NCBI GenBank assembly: GCA_030765065.1
Contig: CM060986.1
Location: forward strand, 74,517,573-74,581,572
Direction of reading: 5' to 3'
DNA: 64,000 bases
Source: Deroplatys truncata
Lineage: Eukaryota > Arthropoda > Insecta > Mantodea > Mantidae
Under the pieces are notes generated by a model that was given only the letters and a program-made list of their open reading frames with translations, was not told the DNA's origin and searched no databases. The position numbers and the translations under genes were made by a program. Position 1 is the first letter of the stretch, and each line of letters begins with the position of its first letter. Shown piece after piece: positions 1-12,090 of this stretch.

Positions 1-311
1 TTCGAAAAATCTTTCATGTAAAGGGTAATTTGGGCTGAGGGGATTTTCTTGAAAACCTTCGTGTCGCATCCTTGGAAGATACTGAACCTAAATACCAAGT
101 TTGGTGTTTATCCGACTGTTCGTTTCTGAGTTATGCTCTTCACAGACAGACATACAGACACACAGACACACACACGGACATGTTTCCAAAAATGCTTTTT
201 TTTAGATTCAGAGGGTCTCAAAACATATATTTCCGGTGAAATCTCGGTATCGAATTTTTGGGTGGAATACAATACTTCCCCTACTTACTATACGTAGTAG
301 AGAAAGTAAAA
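1..311 (-). repeat. Family A copy, partial, cut by window edge
   Basis: This is the microsatellite-side portion of a family A element. It runs from the GTAAAGGG block, through the CCAAGTTTGGTGTTTATCCGAC block and a short CA/GACA tract near 148-178, to the terminal GTAGTAGAGAAAGTAAAA at 294-311. In the inferred sense (minus strand) the element begins at 311. The rest lies left of the window. No coding content. Confidence 0.85.
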
Positions 312-899
312 AGTTAGAAAACTCTGTGGTACAAATTTTGCTGTCCTCAAAATTTTAACTTCCCGGGCAAGCGCATAGTTTGCCATTTCGGAAACTGCTC
401 CCCCTTTTGTCGTTCGTCTTAAACATTGACATCCGCCGGCTGATGTTGATGCAATATGCGTAACAAGTGAAAAGCAGAGTACTGAGAGCCCTTGTCCTTA
501 GGTTTAGACGTTTCTGTCTTTAGATGTTTAAACGCTGTGTTTGCATATTTCATGACAACAGCCAAGACAATGAAAGGAAGATCTAAACAAGTGTTTAAAC
601 TTCGGATTCTATTGCTGTGGGCCCCGACCGATTTATTAGTTCTCTAATGCGCTCTCGTTGTTAGCCAAGAATGTTCCTGTCTGCCTTCACTCAGAGAAGC
701 TACTGCACGCGCTCTTGTTTCAAAAAACAAAACCCTGTCACCTTCAATACGGCGCGGCGCCCATCCTACTTAGCAGACGTGGCATTTCGGCAGAATCATA
801 CACCACGAGCGACGCTAAACAGGATTCCCAAAATTTGATAGTTCATCTGTGTATATAGCAACATGACAATGCAATCTTTTCGGGTAATTTTATGCTTTA
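312..899. other. Unassigned sequence between repeats
   Basis: No domain, repeat family or RNA is recognised. A 66-codon open frame at 658-858 on the plus strand has no recognisable motif and is short enough to be chance. Confidence 0.5.
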
Positions 900-2186
900 T
901 ACAGGATGTATCTCCATTGGTGTCATATTTTTGGGGGACGTGTTCCTGACATCAGAACAGTAAAAAAAGTTCATATGAACATGGGTCTGAAAATCAATTA
1001 TTTCAGAGTTACAACACAAAATCGAAAGTTACAAAAATTGCTCGAAGTGTCTTCCTCTTGCTTCGATGCATGCATTAAGCCTGCGTTCCATGCTCTGGCG
1101 TACTCTGTTGAAAATTCCTGGTTTGTTTCGTATTTGGTCAAATGTAGCTTGGATACGTCCTCTCAAAATGTTAACATCAGGTAGAGGAGTCGCATAAACC
1201 AAGGACTTCAAATGTCCCCAGACGAAGAAATTCATTCGATTCAGATCAGGCGATCGAGCAGGCTTTGCAATGGGTCCCCCTCGAACAATCCATCTTTGCG
1301 GAAGTCGATCATTCAAAAACTTAGAACTAACATACTGAAATGAGCTGGAGCACCATCGTGTAAAAACCACATTCGTTGGATGATGTCCAGAGATGCATTA
1401 TGAGTTAAGTGATGCAACTCATTTCTGAGAAACTGGAGATAGGTTTGTCCATTCAGACGCGGAGGGAAGAATTAGGGACCAATAAGGTGATCATGAATGA
1501 TTTCATCCCAAACGTTGGGGGAGAACCTCTGTTGATGGTTGTCCTGTCGTACTTCATTAGGATTTTCAAATGTCCAGTTATGAGCGTTATGAAAATTGAA
1601 GATGCCTTCGCGAGTAAAATCAGCCTCATCCCTGAATAAGATGCAGGCTAGGAAATTGATGAACACAGCGCACTGCTGTAACATGCGTTGACAGAAACGT
1701 CTTCTTGGTTTTTAATTCTTGCACACGTTGAGGGAGATACGGGACAGAAGATTTTCATGCAGAATTCTCCAGACAGTCATATGACTAACTCTTTCCCTTA
1801 CAGCTATACGTCTTGTGCTTTGTGATCTGCATTCACAGCACGAAGAACTCTTCGAGCTCAATGCCTCTTGGTCTCCCAACATCCCTAGTATTCCTCTCAA
1901 ATGCGCCATTCTCTCTCAAGCGTTGGTGAATCCGTGCGAATGTTCTTGCACACGATAACTGCCTGTCAGGGTACCTTTCTGCATAAAGTTCATGTGCTCG
2001 TGCTGCATTGCTGCCTGCACGGCCATACGTGTGGTGCATATCCGTCTGTTCACTCATGGAATACATCTTCTTCGATCTATAACAACGAAACGGTTGATTT
2101 TCAGACCCATGTACATATGGACTCCTTTTTACTGTTCTGATGTCAGGAACACGTCCTCCAAATATATGACAAAGATACATTCTGTA
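900..2186 (-). mobile_element. Mariner-like DNA transposon, DUF4817-type, degenerate
   Basis: Terminal inverted repeats of about 115 bp bound the element. The left end begins TACAGGATGTATC and the right end, read inward on the minus strand, begins TACAGAATGTATC. Both continue through a shared GACGTGTTCCTGACATCAG block. TA dinucleotides at 898-899 and 2187-2188 fit a TA target duplication. The length of about 1.29 kb is normal for mariner-like elements. The transposase is on the minus strand and broken by frameshifts, so the copy is dead. Confidence 0.85.
1029..2066 (-). pseudogene. Mariner-like (DUF4817-type) transposase, frameshifted
   Basis: The likely start is the MYSMSEQTD methionine at 2066, just inside the TIR. 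The pieces come in the expected order: a DUF4817-like N-terminal domain with AHELYAERYPDRQLSCART and a GRPR hinge, ending near 1850; a second helix-turn-helix with RVSHMTVWRILHENL (about 1740-1800); the first catalytic aspartate in FRDEADFTREGIFN (about 1590-1640); HDGAPA of the second aspartate near 1342-1362, out of frame with its neighbours; and the C-terminal block ARSPDLNRMNFFVWGHLKSL. In the last block the usual catalytic acidic residue is asparagine. At least three frame changes separate the pieces. The class would be a TA-inserting DDE transposase. The family is clear; the exact subfamily (spacing of the third residue) is not measured. Confidence 0.85.
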
Positions 2187-2245
2187 TAAATAACTTGTGT
2201 TTACGTACATAATGGGCAACTCTGGGGAAAAAAATTGGTTTAACT

Positions 2246-2475
2246 TTTACTTTCTTTACGATGTACCTAGGAGATAGAGAAAGTAGTACATTTCACCCCA
2301 AAAATCAATATCGAAATTCACAGGAAGTATAAGCACATGTTTTGAGATTCCGTGAAAAAAGTATGTGTGTGTGTGTGAGTAGCATAATTCAAAAACGAAA
2401 TGTCACATGAATACCAAGTTTAGCATTTATGTTCGGTATCTTCCAAAGATGAAACACGAAGTTTTTCAACAATTA
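2246..2475 (+). repeat. Family A fragment, diverged
   Basis: It starts TTTTACTTTCTTTACGATG and keeps the CATTTCACCCCAAAAATC, microsatellite (GTGTGTGTGTG at about 2364-2376) and CTTCCAAAGATG blocks in family order. It is truncated near 2475 in unrelated AT-rich sequence. It is clearly older than the copy at 2780-3659. Confidence 0.7.
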
Positions 2476-2551
2476 TCATTATTATTGTTATTAAACTCGT
2501 AATGAAAGTATGTAATTCTGCAGGGGCACGCGTATACTTGACGCAGCTATA

Positions 2552-2745
2552 ACATTTTTCCATGTTAAGATTAGTTTGAGGTGGGGAATGTTGTCGAAAA
2601 TTTTTGTGTCCCATCTTTGGAAGATTATGAACATAAACAAAAAGTCCGGTATCTACCCGAAATTTCTTTTCTCACCGAAAAGTCCGGTATCTACCCGAAA
2701 TGCTATTCACCCACCCACATACACACATACACACATATGCACAAT
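2552..2745 (-). repeat. Family A fragment with short internal duplication
   Basis: This is the stretch equivalent to TTCCATGTAAAGGG through the CA tract, on the opposite strand to the preceding copy. The block AAAAGTCCGGTATCTACCCG occurs twice, at about 2640 and 2679, a local duplication. A short ACACATAC tract ends the fragment. Confidence 0.65.
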
Positions 2746-2779
2746 ATACGTATTACATATAGACTATTTTTTAATCTTT

Positions 2780-3659
2780 TTTACTTTCTCTACTACGTAT
2801 AGTAAGTAGGGGAAGTATTGCATTCCACCCAAAAATTCGATACCGAGATTTCACCGGAAATACATGTTTTGAGACCTCCTGAATCCAAAAAAAGCATTTT
2901 TGGAAACATGTCCGTGTGTGTGTCTGTGTGTGTGTCTGTGTGTGTGTGTCTGTGTGTGTGTCTGTGTGTCTGTGAACAGCATAACACAAAAACGAACAGT
3001 CGGATAAACACCAAACTTGGTATTTAGGTTCAGTATCTTCCAGAGATGCGACACGAAGGTTTTAAGAAAATCCCCCCACCCCAGACTACCCTTTACATAG
3101 AACATTTTTCGAACATTTTTATTTTCTCAAAAATGGCTCTAACGATTTTGATTAAAATATCACATGTTTAAGATAATGTCATGAGAAATGAAATGTATAT
3201 CTCGAATTTTCTGGGAATGTCTCCAAAAGTATTCTTCACTGTGAACGACTTTTGCATAACTGGTGAACCATAAGAGATAGACAAAATTTTACTACACAAA
3301 AATGTAGATCGCATTAAAGTACACAACTTATGTCATATACATTTCTTTTGTTGAGTGAACCGTTTTCGTGATATTGCTTGTTATTTCCTTAAATTTTCCA
3401 ATACTTACACTTCTCAAATTCATTTTTTGATTGCCTGGACATGCAAAGAGAATGGAATTCGCCACATAGCAACCAGCGTTAAAATATTTGACTATCGCTT
3501 AAAAGCTACCATATTTCCCTTGCATCTACAAGAAAATTACCAATAAGATTGAAATCTCGATATCTCGATTAACATGAAGCATATGGAGAATAGGCGTTTG
3601 TAAAAATAGATTGTACAAGAGTAGAGAAAGTCATGTGAGTGTAACACATCAGATTTTTA
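2780..3659 (+). mobile_element. Family A, full-length copy (Helentron-like, non-autonomous)
   Basis: This is the first complete copy, about 880 bp. It begins TTTTACTTTCTCTACTACG, with a small self-complementary TACTACGTATAGTA just inside. A (TG)n/(TGTC) tract lies at about 2913-2972. The conserved body includes CCAAACTTGGTATTTAGG and ATATCTCGAATTTTCTGGG. It ends AGTAGAGAAAGTCATGTGAG, then TGTAACACATCAG and a T-run. The 12-bp start and end motifs ACTTTCTCTACT/AGTAGAGAAAGT are inverted. ATGTG and CACAT can pair as a terminal hairpin. No ORF of note. The Helentron-type assignment is inference from this architecture. Confidence 0.75.
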
Positions 3660-4205
3660 TTAAAGGGGACTCTTAACATGTATTTACGGGAAATGTTGAC
3701 ATAAAAGTTTTATAATTGTATAAGAATAATAATAAACGTGAAAGCGTGTAATTAGCTAAATATTTTAATTTTGTTCCTCCTCGCGAATAAATATGTTTGC
3801 TTTCACTGGGTGATGAACGCTGATGATAGTCAACCTCGGACAAGAGCGTAATGCACGACAGTGCTAACGTACAGCAGTGCAACATCTTATCGACAAGAGT
3901 AAATGGAAGTAACACCTGTAGATATTTCACGTAAACACAGGTACTTTTTTGTGTAAATAACATAATCCAAAATAGGTTTCCTATCTAAAATAAAAGCTCA
4001 AAGTGCTAAAAGCCAGAAATAGAGATATTTCTGAGGAGAAACGATAATACATCCCGGGGCATATAGGTTTTGCCAAGAGTAAGAAACCGAGCCGTAACTC
4101 GTGACCACGAAAGAAGACAGAGCGCTCATGGTTAACACTTTACCGGAGTTATGGGGTCTTTTATGATACCAGATAAACTGAACATTCCTGACATTCCTTT
4201 AACAC
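3660..4205. other. Unassigned sequence
   Basis: AT-rich sequence between a family A copy and a SINE. Nothing recognisable on either strand. Confidence 0.4.
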
Positions 4206-4211
4206 TTACAT

Positions 4212-4735
4212 CCTCTTTAACCGAGCGAGATGATCCGTGGTAACGTGTGAGTCTTGCATTCGGGAGGTCCCGGGTTCGATTCTTGTCGACTGCCCACTCG
4301 AGTTTGTAGTTTTCCCTGGTCGGTAGGCGAGTTTTGGGGTAATTTCTCATCTACCACGATTTCCTTTCTCTCATTTCCCTTTCATTCCGTTTTCTTCTCA
4401 CTTTTAAGGTATGTTTCTAGGTTTGGTGGCGTATGCCGGTGGTACAGATGGTGGGATGCTTGCTCAAAGGAAAGAGTATTCCCAATGGACACCTAGAGGG
4501 TTGCTTGGTCGAGGGGTCGTTCATCGTCCTCTCTAGGAGCTCCAGCAGTGGGACGGATCTTCGAGCCAGGAATTGTTAGGGACTTCCGCTTGTCTCTATG
4601 ACCTTTCTGCGTGCGGCCTGTAGCCTCCTGTGGTTCTTTCACTTCATCCCTTCCTCTTGGGGGGTGGTAGTCACAATAGATATATGTAGGTCGCAGTGTG
4701 CGAGGTATCCTCCTTCCTTATTTAACCTATTACAT
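4212..4735 (+). repeat. SINE-A, tRNA-derived, about 510 bp
   Basis: The head is tRNA-like: CCGAGCGAGATGATCCGTGG in the box A region and GGTTCGATTC as box B at about 4272-4281. The long GC-richer body is shared with the copies at 17.2, 18.3, 28.6, 34.7 and 42.2 kb (phrases such as TTTTCCCTGGTCG, GTTAGGGACTTC and GTCGCAGTG). The tail is TTAACCTATTACATATAC. Possible short duplications (TTACAT) flank it but are not convincing. Confidence 0.8.
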
Positions 4736-6261
4736 ATACTTGCTCTCTAAATGATTTTGTGTAGTTTTCCCTATGGTCAAGGTTAAAATTGTTGTGACTG
4801 CTATTTTTTTCAATAATAGCGAAAAATATTGGGTATTGATATACTTTCTGAACCTAAAACTTCAGTAGCGTTCTTGAGCTTTTTCACTGTGACCGTTAGT
4901 GTAAATGTGCTTTAGTGGGTGTCAGTGACCCCTGGCAATCTTCTATGCTATTTTGAACATAATTGGGGTAAATTCTTATCAGATTCCATTTATAGGATAG
5001 GAAAAAAATGGAATATGTCTACTTGTAATAAGAAACATGTAATTCCGACTGATCAAACAAATAAGGGAATTTGGGTTTGATTTATATAAATTTATTTTAT
5101 GTTAATTATGGTTGTAATAAAATTTACAGCTCCTATAATACAGCCACAATTTAAAGACTATAAGTCTATTTCTGGCTTTGAATTTCTAAAAATCATTAGA
5201 CAAACAACTTACAGAGTTTGTTCTAAAGGAAGTGCTTTCAAATGAGCGACTTCCAAAAGAACTAGACTGACCTTTTCCAGGATTTTCAAGAAACCTTTAC
5301 CAAAGAAGCAAATCACGAACCAGGAATCGAAAGGAATACGATGTGCTCTATGTTCTCATTCCAGTGGAAATAATAATAATAATAATAATAATAATAAAGA
5401 CAACTATATTGTATTAGCTGTGATCGTCCAGAGTGTCAAAGATGCCGATCAATTATGTGCAAAGAGTGTGGGGAGTAAGAAAATTTAATTATAATAGAAA
5501 AGTGTGGAACTAGAATGAGATGTTTTAAAAAAAATATTCATTATTTTCACTTCATCGTAGATGTTAAATATCAAAATATTATGAGCAAACAAGATGTAGT
5601 GTCATTCGAGATAATTAAGACATACATTATTACTTCATTGTTGATTCCTATTATACTGTACATGTTATACTCCTTAATAATATTTTAATAACTGGATGTA
5701 AACAAAATGCTCGTTTAGTCGCCTGTTCTTAAATATAGGTGTAGAACTTCATGTTTTATTTCACTTTTAATGCTATGGTTTTAAACCCCAGAACTTCACT
5801 TATGTCATACCAGAGTCACAACTCCAAATGAGGGTTAATGCCATAATATGAAGTATTATATTAATACAGTTATAACAATTATAAGTGAGAAGTGTGTAAT
5901 TAAAAGGCTCTCGATTTTATTTTGCCATGAATTTTTATTTTCGTTTCACTGTGATCGAAAATACTTCCAAAGGGCCTATCATTTGTTTACTTCCGGTTGG
6001 GGTCTAACAATGATAACCTTTAGTGCAACGCCCACGTAGGTTTACAGCTACTTTTTCAATTTTATTTATGAGCAAACAAGATAACTGAGAACAGTGGCTG
6101 TGTACTCAACAAATAATGTCAGATAAGGCTATAATCTGTTACATTCAGTTTGCCATCAGCTCACGCGTTTCAAAATATCAGCATCACAGGTTACTTCTTT
6201 CGGGGTCTGATGTGAACACATTATCCTCCATGCAGCCACCTGTGATAGTGGAAGTAATGCT
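4736..6261. other. Unassigned AT-rich sequence with a (TAA)n tract
   Basis: No recognised gene or element. A short (TAA)n microsatellite lies at 5371-5397. Open frames are all under 65 codons and carry no motif. Confidence 0.4.
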
Positions 6262-6520
6262 TCCATATTGAGATTTCATCGGATTTTAGTATAAAAACAT
6301 TTTTTAGAAGAGATCCGTATGTGCCAAAAACGAAAAGTCGGACATACATCAAATTTCGTACTTACTAAAAACGCAGAGCGAAGATTTTCAAGAATTCCCT
6401 ACGTGCCACAACTCTTCAATTAAAATTTTGCATCACTTTTTATTTTCTCAAAAATATTTCTAATGCTTTTGATTTAGTAAGTTTGGGACATTGATATAAA
6501 GTTATGTATATTTTGAAAGG
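6262..6520 (+). repeat. Family A relic, highly diverged
   Basis: Order-conserved blocks survive: GAGATTTCATCGG, AACGAAAAGTCGGA, CGAAGATTTTCAAGAA and TTTTTATTTTCTCAAAAATA followed by a CTTTTGATT match. The microsatellite is lost and both ends are eroded. Confidence 0.6.
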
Positions 6521-7365
6521 CTTTTATTCAATAGAGATTTATTTATTCCTGTTTAATTTTACGTAACTGAGAGAAACACGAAACATTATATACAAATGAG
6601 TGATTTTATTTTTCTTACACAAACTCAAAACCTAAGCGTTTGTAATACAAAATTGTTGCTTTTGACTGCGACTTTTACTGACGATGACGAATAAAATAAA
6701 TACCTGAATTTTCTGTAAGTAGTCTGTGAAATCCTCTTCATTCCCATTGAATGTAGCTGGGAGAAAGGACACACAAAACGCTGTGCGACTCATTAAAATA
6801 TGGATTTATGTCCAATAATATTTATCGTAGCATCATCCTCTTGCGAAATTTTCGTTATTGCATCTTTAGGGTTGCTAGATTGAAGTTTGTTGTGTTCTAA
6901 AATGCTTAAAAACGTAAGACTTTTATTTTCTTTCCCCCATCGCATGCTCTCATTGTTAATAAACTCCCTTGTGAGGAAAGTGTGCTCATCTTCAAGCCTG
7001 GAGGACTAAAATTCAAGATGCCCGGATATGTTTTTTTTCGAGGTTTTATGGTATAATTAAAAGACAAATGTCCGTAACTCTAGTTCAACGGACTCATTTG
7101 AGCATCATTCTATTTCATTCATCGTATCTGCTGACCTGAATTGTTAAAAGGGAAGTCAAACACTAACTAACAAAAGTATAGGTACTTGTGATGTAAATAG
7201 TTGAATGTTATTTCTGTACATTGCATGTAACTAAATCCTTGAGTATATATAATCCTTGAGTAGTGTTAAACGGGTGTTCTTACATCATGAACATCGTGGA
7301 TGCTGATGGCACATGAAATGAAAGTATAATTAGAAAACTCATTTAGAAAGAATACCTCTCCGGTA
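6521..7365. other. Unassigned AT-rich sequence
   Basis: Nothing recognised. Confidence 0.35.
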
Positions 7366-7495
7366 TTTGCCAGTTATGAGGACTGAGGAAAACCTGGAAA
7401 AAACCCCGCAAGGAGAAGGGGTCTCATCGGGATTTGAACAGCGGATTTCCCGTTCATGAGTCCTTGCCTTAACGACCTCGGCTAGCATGTATATT
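7366..7495 (-). repeat. SINE-E, tRNA-derived fragment
   Basis: On the minus strand GCCGAGGTCGTTAAGGCAAG resembles a tRNA head with box A, and GTTCAAATCCC is a good box B. The adjoining body, CCAGTTATGAGGACTGAGG read on the plus strand, recurs at 24.95 kb in the same orientation. Confidence 0.65.
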
Positions 7496-7805
7496 GCAAT
7501 AAGTGCATTGCTTAATACGAAAGCATCCAAAGTCAAACATTTATCTTGATTAATGTAATGTGCAAAAATAAGAGCTTTTTATGTGAAGTGTATAGCATAC
7601 CTATGAACCAAAGTCGTGTGATTGTCGCACATTAGGTTTTTTGCATACTAATAAGTATCTTTTTACACAGTGTGGTATTTAAGCTTTGGAGGTTATGTCG
7701 AATATCAATACAAGCACCAAAGGATATGCCATCCCTAGGCATAGAAATTCTTAAGCAGTTGGCTTCAAGTTATCTACACTCAGGCCATTATCAATACAAT
7801 GAATG
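7496..7805. other. Unassigned sequence
   Basis: Nothing recognised. Confidence 0.35.
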
Positions 7806-7985
7806 AAAACAACACCGGCCAAGTGTTGTATAAAACGCGGTCTGGTGGGTGCTGTCTGCAAAGCTATGTTGTGCGAGGGATGAGTGGTGGTTTGCTATCT
7901 AGATGTCACTGCTTGGAGTCTAGTAATAGTTGCAGTTTATTCCCTTTCATCCTGGTTTTAATGCCTGGAAATTCCTAATTCATTA
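7806..7985 (+). repeat. Low-copy dispersed repeat, sister of 49.5 kb
   Basis: The block ACGCGGTCTGGTGGGTGCTG, then TGGTGGTTTG, then CATCCTGGTTTTAATGCC, reappears in the same order on the minus strand at about 49535-49700. Divergence is moderate, with indels. The class is unknown. Confidence 0.6.
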
Positions 7986-8261
7986 CTAATCGTTTTTAAG
8001 GACACTCGGTTAACTATTTATCCACTTGAGGGACTAATTTAATTTAAAAAAAGATACATGAAAATAATTTGTTGGTGTAATTTTGTATATTTATAATTTT
8101 TTCGTGGAAATTGTGTAATTTAGGTTCAAAATCTTTAACCTAATAAATGCAGCTAAACGCAGCTAAACATTATGCACAACCACAAAAAATTTCAAACTTC
8201 TAAATTAAGTAACTTCTGAGAAAAGCGTACCTGAAGTTTAAAAATAGGAATTACGTGAAAT

Positions 8262-8292
<31 letters not shown>

Positions 8293-9195
8293 GTGAGCAC
8301 ATTGTTACATACCAGTATAGTACGATATCTTGGACCACAAGAGTCCTTTATAGGTTCAAATAACAAGAAGAAAAATAAACGTTGGTATGTTCCTTATACC
8401 ATTTATAATCCATTATAAAAAAGTTAAATTTTGAACTCAAATCTCTAGCAAGTGTCCTTAACAAACTATCGTATAAAGGCTTAATGCTACTTTTATATAT
8501 CTTAAAGACATTTCAGGGGTGAAAGTTGCTGTATAGCTGGGTTAATTTTATTTTCTCGTTTGCTATTTTCTCTCCCTAATGATCTGTCTGCTTCACTCAC
8601 TAAACAGAAACACAAATAGGTTTCAAGTTTTACACTGACCCTATGACGTGGTTATTCAATTTATTTCTCCAACTTCTTATTTATAAAGTATAATCTTAAA
8701 TTAGAATTTTAACCAACGTATATAATTTAGAATAATCCATTTATACTTCTTCTTCTTCTTCCTCCTCCTGGAATTTCTTACTTGAGGAGAGTATCTTAAA
8801 AATTCACTTTGCAGATTTACAGCCAAAGGTTAGAGATTAACACGTTGATGTAATTTCGTTAATAAATGTCAGAACTCTCACTTTCCTAGTAGTTGCGAAT
8901 CACTACCACAAAGTCATTCAGGAGTTGATTTGTCTTCCACCTTTCGTAATTTCTAAACAGAAAATCGTTCAAACCTAAAGATAATTGTTAAAACGGCGAG
9001 GTTTTGTTTCGCTTTGTAGCTTTTCTGTTAGTTTGAATTGATATAAGCTCAAAATCAAATAATTTACATAACAGAAATTAAGCTAATACGATATAATAAA
9101 GTAAAATGCATTAAGAGAAGAGTTTAAATAAATTCAATTTTATAAACGAAGAGCGGAGTATCAAAAGTAATACTGAGCTCGCGCGCACGCGAAAG

Positions 9196-9198
<3 letters not shown>
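7986..9198. other. Unassigned AT-rich sequence with poly-A
   Basis: A run of about 28 A residues lies at 8264-8292. It could be a retroposon tail, but no upstream element or flanking duplication is recognised. Confidence 0.35.

Positions 9199-9199
<1 letters not shown>

Positions 9200-9246
<47 letters not shown>
9200..9246. repeat. (GA)n microsatellite
   Basis: An uninterrupted GA dinucleotide run of about 47 bp, next to a CGCGCACGCG stretch. Confidence 0.95.
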
Positions 9247-9248
<2 letters not shown>

Positions 9249-9249
9249 T

Positions 9250-10810
9250 GTTCGGAGTATGCGTACAAACATTTAAGGGGAGAGTAAAAGAACCTATCCC
9301 GCCAATGTTAAATTTGCTATCTTCATGAGCAGGCACAGGGGTTTTAGTAAGTAAACAGAGCTATCCTGTTACCCCATAGAGTATAGGTGACATAGGTACT
9401 GTGACGAACACACTCCTTCCCTTCCCAGCAACGTTGCGACTGTTCCATTTATTCTCTGCATTCACCAATGGAGAACTAAAGCAAATAAGAGTTTATTCAA
9501 CAGAATTAACATAATTTGTGGCGGAATGTCGCTGGGAGCACTTCAGCACAAATGGCGAAACCATCAGATGTAACACAGAGCTCAAAAGACCTTTAAACGT
9601 CATGTTAAACAACACTAATTCAATGAACCACGAGGAACGTGTGACATTATTAGAAAGGAGCAATGCGGAAAGTGGACCTTTAACCTCCTCGGCTTCAAAC
9701 TACAGATCAAAATTGTTCGAGGATCGGTGTCATACATAATAAGAGCGGATATTGCTTTAAAAAAAATTACAACTTTTGAAATGCTTGTTTCGTAGATTTC
9801 ATAAACTAATTGCACTATCAATAGTTAAACATACATTGCTTTCTGTTTTCTAATAATCCTTAATCCTGATTTACCTGTTTTCGAAGCAGGGTGTAGTGCC
9901 TTCAACTGTTCAGAGAACAGAGAACACTGCAAGGTCACAGTTGCTTCCCCTTCCCTCGCCAACCTTGGGTGCATTCCTAACTTGAAGGTTTACTTACCAA
10001 TACCCCTCTGCCTGTTCATAACTCATTAATGTAAAAGACTATTAGCATATAAGACTGAAATTTAAACAGGGTGTAGATACATGGCTTGTTATTTCACTGA
10101 TCCTATTTTACACAATGATGTGGTTCATTAAGGAAGGTACATATTATTTTTTCTTAATTACATAAATATTTTCATTAAAATATATTGGCAGGTATTTTTT
10201 TTAAACTTAACCAACCAACTTGTAAACGCCGAAGTAGTTCAACAACACTATTGAGCTCTTGCTTTTATCATATCAACATTTCAATTTGCTATCTTCAATA
10301 ATTCCTGAGAAAACGGGTCATTTATATCAGTAAATGTCATTCAGAGAAAACGTGTTCAAGGTAAAAATGGAGAAAAAACTCGCATATATTTACAAAGAAA
10401 CAATTACACAGCTTAGACTTATGGAAGCTGCCACAGATATTTACAAGTAGTATCAATATGTAGAGCAAAGCCTTCCCTAAAAGGTGATCTAAAATATACC
10501 CTGTGTTTAAAGAGTAGAGGAGTTATTATTTTTTCTGTGAAACAGTGCAGAATTTAGAGTACAAACTGGCGCATACACTACAGTTTAAAAACACTTCTAA
10601 AAATAAGCATTGTGCCTGAAATGATAAAAGATATATCAAATTGAAGAAGAAATTCCAGTTTACAAAACCACAAAAAAGAGTAATTCTGGGAATTTTTTTT
10701 CCACCGAAGAAAAACCAGCTAATATAAAAATGCAGTACAATGTTATTTTCATATTTTGCTTTATTTTATGAACAGATATTACTATAAACACTCGTACCAT
10801 ATAGTAGTAA
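9250..10810. other. Unassigned sequence
   Basis: An open frame of 73 codons at 9518-9739 has no recognised motif. No repeat family was identified. Confidence 0.35.
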
Positions 10811-11372
10811 TGTGGTGACAGTGGTGGTGGTTATGGTGGAAGTGGTAGTGATCATCGTGGTGATGATAGTAATGGTATGGTTATGTTAGTGGCAGTGGTG
10901 ATGGTGTTGGGGTGTGGTAGTAGTGTTGGTTGTGGTGGTGGTAGAGTTGGAGAAAATGGTAGCCCTACTCCATAGCCAGGTCGTCATCTCAGACTGCCTA
11001 ACCAGAGCCTCATCTGCCGGTTTTCGGAATTCCTATTGGACCTTCACGGCCACCGTATCAATCTCAGGGGAAAATCCCTGCCGTACTTCGCCCCAATAGG
11101 CTCTTCCTTACTTCTCGTTGCCCACTCCTCTGGACGAGGACCACTGAGATTGGATTTTGAGGGACATGGAAAAATGGTAGCAGTAGCAGTAGTAGTAGTA
11201 GTAGTAGTGGTGGTGGTGGTGGTATTGGTGGTGGTTATGGTAAAGGTGGTAGTGATCATTGTGGTGATGATAGTAATCGTATGGTTATGTTAGTGGCAGT
11301 GGTGGTGTTGGGATGGTAGTAGTAGTGTTGGTTGCAGTGGTGGTAAAGTTGGAGAAAATGGTAGTGTTCGGG

Positions 11373-11407
<35 letters not shown>

Positions 11408-11603
11408 GGTTATGGTAGAGGTGGTAGTGATCATCGTGGTGATGATAGTAACGGTATGGTTGTGGTAGTGGTGGCAATGGTAGTGATCATCGTGGTGATG
11501 ATAATAATGCTATGGTTATGTTAGTGGCAGTGGTGGTGTTGGGATGGTGGTAGTAGTGTTGGTTGCAGTGGTGGTAAAGTTGGAGAAAATGGTAGTGTTC
11601 GGG

Positions 11604-11638
<35 letters not shown>

Positions 11639-11787
11639 GGTGGTAGTGGTTATGGTAGAGGTGGTAGTGATCATCGTGGTGATGATAATAATGCTATGGT
11701 TATGTTAGTGGCAGTGGTGGTGTTGGGATGGTGGTAGTAGTGTTGGTTGCAGTGGTGGTAAAGTTGGAGAAAATGGTAGTGTTCGGG

Positions 11788-11865
<78 letters not shown>

Positions 11866-12005
11866 ATGGTGGTGGTGGTGCTGGTGGTGGTGGTTGTAAC
11901 GATATGGTTGTGGTAGTGGTGGTGGTGGCAGCGATGGTTGGGATGGTAGTAGTAATGCTGCTTGCGGTGGAGGTAGAGTTGGAGAACATGGTAGTGGTCG
12001 TGATG

Positions 12006-12090
<85 letters not shown>

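Noticed and set aside
8264..8292. Poly-A tail of a processed pseudogene
   Set aside because: No coding similarity upstream and no flanking duplication seen.
9124..9336. 70-codon frame with a long Ser-Leu run
   Set aside because: A by-product of the (GA)n microsatellite.
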